Assembly (NCBI GenBank): GCA_946549475.1
Contig: CAMNQO010000061.1
Span: 1-9,214, forward strand
DNA: 9,214 nt
Reading direction: 5' to 3'
DNA from: an uncultured Bacteroidales bacterium
GTDB taxonomy: Bacteria; Bacteroidota; Bacteroidia; Bacteroidales; UBA932
How positions within the stretch are numbered: position 1 is the stretch's first letter; every line of letters begins with the position of its first letter. The position numbers and the translations under genes were made by a program. A model generated the notes under the pieces. That model did not search any database and was not told where the DNA came from. It worked only from the letters and a program-made list of their open reading frames with translations. Below are positions 5,816 to 9,214 of this stretch, piece by piece.

Positions 5816-7558
5816 CTAGCGCAGCAAGGCCCTGGCATTGGCGACGGCTTCATCCGTAAGGGTGGAGCCGGAGAGCATACGCGCCAGTTCCAGCACGCGC
5901 TCCTCGCCGGAAAGGCGACGGAGACCGGAAACAGCCTTGTGCGTAAGGGGATTGAAATCTTTGGACACGAGATAATGGGCCTGCCCCTTGGCCGCCACCT
6001 GCGGAAGATGCGTGATGGCGAACACCTGCATCCGACCGCCCATGGAGCAAATCATCGAGCCCATCTTGTCGGCCACACTGCCGCTGACCCCGCTGTCAAT
6101 CTCATCGAAAATCATCGCCGGCATGGCCGTATAGCGTGCCATCCAATCTTTGAGACAAAGCATGATGCGGGAGACTTCACCGCCGGATGCGCATCTGGCG
6201 ACATCCGCCGGTTCCTGTCCGTTGGCTGAGAAAAGGAAAGCCACCTCATCCTTGCCCGTAGCATTGATGTGAGACACATCCCCGGTCTCCGGTCCCGGGA
6301 CGAAGCCCGGATCGGAGGATGCCCCCGAAGCCGTTCCTCGGGCGTGTACCTCCACGCGAAAGACGGCATAGGGCAGTTCGAGGGAACGGATGGAGGCGGT
6401 GATGGCCTCGGAAAGCGGCGCCGCGGCCTTGAGGCGTGCCTGGTGCAAGCGCTCCGCCGCCGCCGACAGTTCTTCCGCCAGCTTCGCCTCCTGCTTCCGC
6501 AGGGCATCCCGCTCTATCTGCAACGCCCCGTCATCCGCCAGCAAAGCCGAAAGCGAATCCCGGAGCGCAATCAAGTCCCCGACCCCGGTGCAATGATGCT
6601 TGGCGAGCAGTCCTTGCAAGAGGGAAATACGCTCCTGAACGGCCTCCAGGCGGCCTCCGTCGGCATCAAAAGACTCATTGGCACGGTCCAGTTCGGAGAA
6701 AATATCGTCTATTTCGATGCGGGCCGACTCCAAGCGCGAAGCCAGTCCGGCCCATCCGGGGAAAAATTTTTCCAGCCGGTCCAACTCTTTTCCCGCAGCC
6801 CGCAGACGGGCATCCAACGCCTGCGCCGGGACTGCGTTTTCTCCATCTGCACCGCCCAGCGCGGACAAAGCGCCACAGAGCGCCTCCTTGATGTTTTCTG
6901 CATTGGCCAGGCGCTTCTCCTCCTCCAGCAACGACTCCAGTTCCCCCTCTTTCAGCGAGGCGGCCGTCAGTTTCTCCAGCAGCGACTGGTGGTAATCCCT
7001 TTGCGCCCCGGCCGAGGCGATGCGCTCTTCCAGCCGGGCAATCTGCCCTTTCAATTCCCTGTGGCGGGCATACAAATCCCCGACCCGGGAGAGCCATTCC
7101 CCATTCCCGGCGAAATGATCCAGCAACGAAAGTTGGAAGCGCTTGTCGCTCAATAGCAGATTCTGGTGCTGGGAATGGATGTCTATCAGAGAGCCGGCAA
7201 TCCGTCCCAAAAAGGCGGCGGAGGCCGGGCAGTCATTGACGAAGCAGCGGGAACGTCCGGTACGGGAGAGTACGCGGCGCACAATCAGGCAAGACGGATC
7301 CCACTCGGCATCCTCCTGTCCGAAAACAGGTTCCAGCGCCGGATCCGGCTGTGTAAATTCAGCCTCTACGACGCAGGTTTCCGCCCCTTCGGCAATGGCG
7401 GTGACATCCGCCTTGGCCCCCAGAGCCAGACCCAGCGCACCAATCAAAATCGACTTGCCGGCTCCGGTCTGTCCCGTAATAATGACAAGACCCTCCGGGA
7501 ATGAGACCTCCAGAGAGTCTATCAGGACATAATTCTGTATTTTCAGCGAGGCAAGCAC
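5816..7558 (-). CDS. recN: DNA repair protein RecN
   Basis: A 580-residue SMC-like ATPase that acts in the cytoplasm in repair of DNA double-strand breaks. The N-terminus LASLKIQNYVLIDSLEVSF is typical of RecN and fixes the start at the GTG at 7558; no good ribosome-binding site precedes it. Walker A is GQTGAGKS (29-36); most RecN proteins have GETGAGKS, so Gln30 is a small deviation. A long Glu/Leu/Ala-rich region (about 150-370) forms the coiled-coil arms. The ABC signature is ASGGE (457-461), Walker B is AMIFDEIDSG (481-490) with Asp485-Glu486, and ITHLPQVAA (515-523) contains the switch His. Between the second coiled coil and the signature is a Gly/Ser/Pro-rich insertion at about 408-436 that is longer than I recall in Bacteroides RecN. 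It lies 24 bases after rpoZ, which suggests cotranscription. Confidence 0.96.
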   Translation of the reverse strand: MLASLKIQNYVLIDSLEVSFPEGLVIITGQTGAGKSILIGALGLALGAKADVTAIAEGAETCVVEAEFTQPDPALEPVFGQEDAEWDPSCLIVRRVLSRTGRSRCFVNDCPASAAFLGRIAGSLIDIHSQHQNLLLSDKRFQLSLLDHFAGNGEWLSRVGDLYARHRELKGQIARLEERIASAGAQRDYHQSLLEKLTAASLKEGELESLLEEEKRLANAENIKEALCGALSALGGADGENAVPAQALDARLRAAGKELDRLEKFFPGWAGLASRLESARIEIDDIFSELDRANESFDADGGRLEAVQERISLLQGLLAKHHCTGVGDLIALRDSLSALLADDGALQIERDALRKQEAKLAEELSAAAERLHQARLKAAAPLSEAITASIRSLELPYAVFRVEVHARGTASGASSDPGFVPGPETGDVSHINATGKDEVAFLFSANGQEPADVARCASGGEVSRIMLCLKDWMARYTAMPAMIFDEIDSGVSGSVADKMGSMICSMGGRMQVFAITHLPQVAAKGQAHYLVSKDFNPLTHKAVSGLRRLSGEERVLELARMLSGSTLTDEAVANARALLR

Positions 7559-7582
7559 GGACGGAAAACAACGGGGACAGGA

Positions 7583-7906
7583 TTAAGCCTCTTCCTCCGC
7601 CATCCGGTAGTCGAGTTCGCCGTTTTGAAATTCAGAGATGGCGATGAGGGTCGTTTTCGGAAGACTCTCGTAATACTTGGAAATCTCGATCTGCTCGCGA
7701 TTCTCAAACTCCTCCTCCATGGAGTTGTCACGGGAATCCTTGAACTCCTCCAATTTGTGCGAAAGTTCTTTTTTCTCGGCGATGGAAAGTTGGTTGGCCC
7801 GCTTGGAAATGATGGAAACCGTCTCGTAGATGTTGCCGGTCGGAGCGGCAAATTCGCTCAGATCCCGGGTGATGGTGTTGTTGGGGACATTTTTGGTCGT
7901 TATCAT
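7583..7906 (-). CDS. rpoZ: DNA-directed RNA polymerase omega subunit (RpoZ/Rpb6 family)
   Basis: A 107-residue protein of the Bacteroidota form of omega, which binds the beta-prime subunit and aids assembly of RNA polymerase. Key segments are NTITRDLSEF (10-19), GNIYETVSIISKRANQLS (24-41), which is the conserved omega helix with the KRANQ core, ENREQIEISKYYESLPK (68-84) and TLIAISEFQNGELDYR (86-101). The C-terminus is acidic. Length and sequence match the short omega found beside bamD in Bacteroidales genomes. The ATG at 7906 is the only sensible start. It follows bamD by 65 bases. That gap contains a short A/T hairpin at the bamD stop and a TATAAT-like sequence, but no clear Bacteroidota promoter, so it is probably read from the bamD promoter together with recN. 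Confidence 0.9.
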   Translation of the reverse strand: MITTKNVPNNTITRDLSEFAAPTGNIYETVSIISKRANQLSIAEKKELSHKLEEFKDSRDNSMEEEFENREQIEISKYYESLPKTTLIAISEFQNGELDYRMAEEEA

Positions 7907-7961
7907 AAATTCTTCTGTTTATTTTCCACTATATTATACTCGGCCGTCCGGATTCGGTTTC

Positions 7962-7980
7962 AAAAAGTTTTTCACTTTTT
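7962..7980 (-). terminator. Weak hairpin at the bamD stop codon
   Basis: On the minus strand AAAAAGT and ACTTTTT (arms 7974-7980 and 7962-7968) enclose a five-base loop and end in a short T-run. The first arm overlaps the bamD TGA (7972-7974). The stem has only one G-C pair, so it may give partial termination or mark RNA processing between bamD and rpoZ. Confidence 0.25.
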
Positions 7981-8940
7981 GACATCATCCGCACCGGAAG
8001 TTGCCCCGGCGGCTTTTTCCGCCTTCTGCCTGGCCTTCGCGGCCTTCTTGTCTTCGACGGCCTTCTTACGCTCTTCAAACTTGCGCTGCTTTTCGAGTTC
8101 GCGCTCACTCATATTGTCATCCTCCACCTCTCCCACATAACGGCCGAGGGCCTTCTGGCTGCGGCGATAGACGGCATCCATCTCGCGACGGTATTTGGAG
8201 ACAGGATATTCGCCGATAAAGTTGTAATAGTCATCCTGGAACGCGAGGTAACGCTCCCGCTGCTTCTGGGCGACGGACAGGCGGGCATACTTGTAAGAAG
8301 ACATCGCGATGTAGTAGAGAATGTCTTCGCGGTGGCAGTTCTCCGCATTGTCCTTCAAGATATTGCGGAACGCGACCCGGGAAGCGATATAGTCTTCCAT
8401 ATTGTAGTACAGCCGCGCAGCCTCGTACTCTTTGGTGTCCAGCCGCCAGTGCAGGTCATCCAGCATCTCCCAGCAACGGTCCAGGCGCTCCTTATCTTCG
8501 TTCTTGTATTCCGTTACATACTCATTCATCGCGGCGATGGCCTTGCGTGTGGGATTCTGGTCCAACTCATAGCGCAAGGTCTGGCGATACAGGCAATCCA
8601 GGCGCAGGAATGTGGCTTCCGGGGTGAACGGACTTCCGGGATAGACTTCGACGAATTTGGAAAAATGCGTTTCGGCCGTATAATAATCTTTATAGTTGTA
8701 GTTGCTCTTGGCCATGTAGAACTGTACCGTGTCATCGATGGGCATGCCGCCGGTCAGCACGGACAGGCTCTCGAAAAGGCCAGCCGCTTTGTTGAAGCGC
8801 CCCTTTTCATACAGCGCCATCGCAGCCTTGTATTTGGCATCCACATCATTGCTCTTCAGGAGCATTTCATACTCGCTTTTGCAGGAAAGCGTGCAGAGCA
8901 AAGTCAGCGCAATGACGGATATGAAACGGTTGACATGCAT
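7972..8940 (-). CDS. bamD: Outer membrane assembly lipoprotein BamD
   Basis: A 322-residue periplasmic lipoprotein of the BAM complex, which inserts beta-barrel proteins into the outer membrane. Residues 1-20 are a lipoprotein signal ending TLSC, lipidated at Cys20; the lipobox is slightly non-standard. The next residues (KSEYEMLLKSNDVDAKYKAA) match the opening of Bacteroidota BamD. Tetratricopeptide-like helix pairs follow: ALYEKGRFNKAAGLFESL (42-59), YKDYYTAETHFSKFVEVYPGSPF (83-105), ELDQNPTRKAIAAMNEYVTEY (125-145), LYYNMEDYIASRVAFRNIL (177-195) and KQRERYLAFQDDYYNFIGEYP (226-246). Residues about 277-322 form a Lys/Glu/Ala-rich, probably helical tail beyond the repeats. The ATG at 8940 is chosen because it starts the signal peptide; the longer frame to 9165 has no such start and overlaps the preceding gene. 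The promoter lies 21 bases upstream. Confidence 0.92.
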   Translation of the reverse strand: MHVNRFISVIALTLLCTLSCKSEYEMLLKSNDVDAKYKAAMALYEKGRFNKAAGLFESLSVLTGGMPIDDTVQFYMAKSNYNYKDYYTAETHFSKFVEVYPGSPFTPEATFLRLDCLYRQTLRYELDQNPTRKAIAAMNEYVTEYKNEDKERLDRCWEMLDDLHWRLDTKEYEAARLYYNMEDYIASRVAFRNILKDNAENCHREDILYYIAMSSYKYARLSVAQKQRERYLAFQDDYYNFIGEYPVSKYRREMDAVYRRSQKALGRYVGEVEDDNMSERELEKQRKFEERKKAVEDKKAAKARQKAEKAAGATSGADDVKK

Positions 8941-8960
8941 GATAAAATCTATCCAGACCG

Positions 8961-8992
8961 CAAAAATACGATTTTTTTTGCTATTCAGCAAA
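8961..8992 (-). promoter_or_regulatory. Promoter of bamD-rpoZ-recN
   Basis: On the minus strand TTTG (8989-8992), a 20-base spacer and TATTTTTG (8961-8968) match the Bacteroidota promoter consensus completely. The expected start is near 8955, giving a leader of about 15 bases to the ATG at 8940. The TTTG element lies within the last codons of the preceding esterase gene, so bamD can be transcribed independently of it. Confidence 0.7.
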
Positions 8993-9214
8993 CGGACCGA
9001 GAATCTGCCGGACGAGGGGGATGACGGTGGTACGGAGGGCCTTCTCGTTGAGGCTGTGTCCGCCGTCGAAACGAATGGCATTGGGGTAGTATTTCTTGAA
9101 GAGGTCGTAGGTGTTGACCGTCGTGTCATGGATGCCGAAAAGGCCCCAGGTATTCTCCCGGTCAAAGTCGGTGATGCCTTTGAACTGCTTCATCTCCATC
9201 TGATAGAAATGCTG
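8981..9214 (-). CDS. YqiA/YcfP-like alpha/beta hydrolase, C-terminal part (partial)
   Basis: The last 77 residues of a gene that enters from the right window edge; the frame is open at the edge and stops with TAG at 8981-8983. The visible part contains QFKGITDFDRENTWGLFGIHDT, then YDLFKKYYPNAIRFDGGHSL. This fits the C-terminal end of a small serine esterase of the YqiA/YcfP alpha/beta-hydrolase group. The Asp in GIHDT and the His in FDGGHSL would be two of the three catalytic residues; the nucleophilic Ser lies outside the window. The ATG at 9199 is an internal methionine, since the frame is open upstream. The substrate is unknown. The bamD promoter begins inside its 3' end. Confidence 0.7.
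   Translation of the reverse strand, partial: QHFYQMEMKQFKGITDFDRENTWGLFGIHDTTVNTYDLFKKYYPNAIRFDGGHSLNEKALRTTVIPLVRQILGPFAE

Noticed and set aside
6269..7156. Plus-strand open frame (295 codons) opposite recN
   Set aside because: Its Gln/Arg/Leu-rich composition is that of an antisense shadow; recN on the other strand has all its motifs.
7919..7960. TATAAT-like sequence upstream of rpoZ
   Set aside because: It resembles a sigma-70 -10 box, but Bacteroidota use TAnnTTTG, and no TTTG lies at the right spacing.
8941..9165. N-terminal extension of BamD from an ATG at 9165
   Set aside because: It would overlap the esterase gene and place a signal peptide and lipid Cys in the middle of the protein.

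Overview
The window looks like a chromosomal segment of a GC-rich member of the Bacteroidales (phylum Bacteroidota). The evidence is a two-part HU/CCDC81-like membrane protein typical of that phylum, the Bacteroidota form of RNA polymerase omega next to a BamD lipoprotein, a Bacteroidota-type glycosyltransferase N-terminus, and promoters of the Bacteroidota type (TTTG, 19-20 bases, TAnnTTTG) instead of the sigma-70 form. Family or genus cannot be resolved from this sequence.

Layout, left to right. Positions 1-2729 hold a compact minus-strand operon, transcribed from about 2742 leftwards: HU-domain membrane protein, acyl-ACP thioesterase, NUDIX hydrolase and the start of a glycosyltransferase cut by the window edge. 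The genes overlap or lie within 14 bases of each other. Positions 2777-2931 hold a tRNA-Leu(GAG) gene, also minus strand, with its own promoter and terminator. Positions 3014-5679 hold a plus-strand pair with a 4-base ATGA overlap: a periplasmic S41 processing protease and a cyclophilin-type peptidyl-prolyl isomerase lipoprotein. Positions 5816-9214 hold a minus-strand series, read right to left: C-terminus of a YqiA-like esterase, bamD, rpoZ and recN. It converges on the protease/isomerase pair.

Functionally this is mostly housekeeping: cell-envelope folding and proteolysis (S41 protease, isomerase, BamD), transcription (omega), DNA repair (RecN), lipid release (thioesterase), nucleotide-derivative clean-up (NUDIX) and translation (tRNA). 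I see no CRISPR array, transposase, phage gene, toxin-antitoxin pair or obvious defence system.

The most unusual stretch is 5227-5725. The isomerase gene runs in frame, without a stop, into about 150 extra codons of unrelated and much more AT-rich DNA (about 39% GC against about 59% in the isomerase part, counted by hand on parts of each). This encodes a second, possibly OB-fold-like domain. Just after it lie two mutually exclusive hairpins, a strong ribosome-binding site leading into a four-codon reading frame, and a 9-base sequence that is repeated at the recN stop codon. This looks like a foreign fragment joined onto the 3' end of a resident gene. It is the best candidate here for something undescribed, but its function is unknown.
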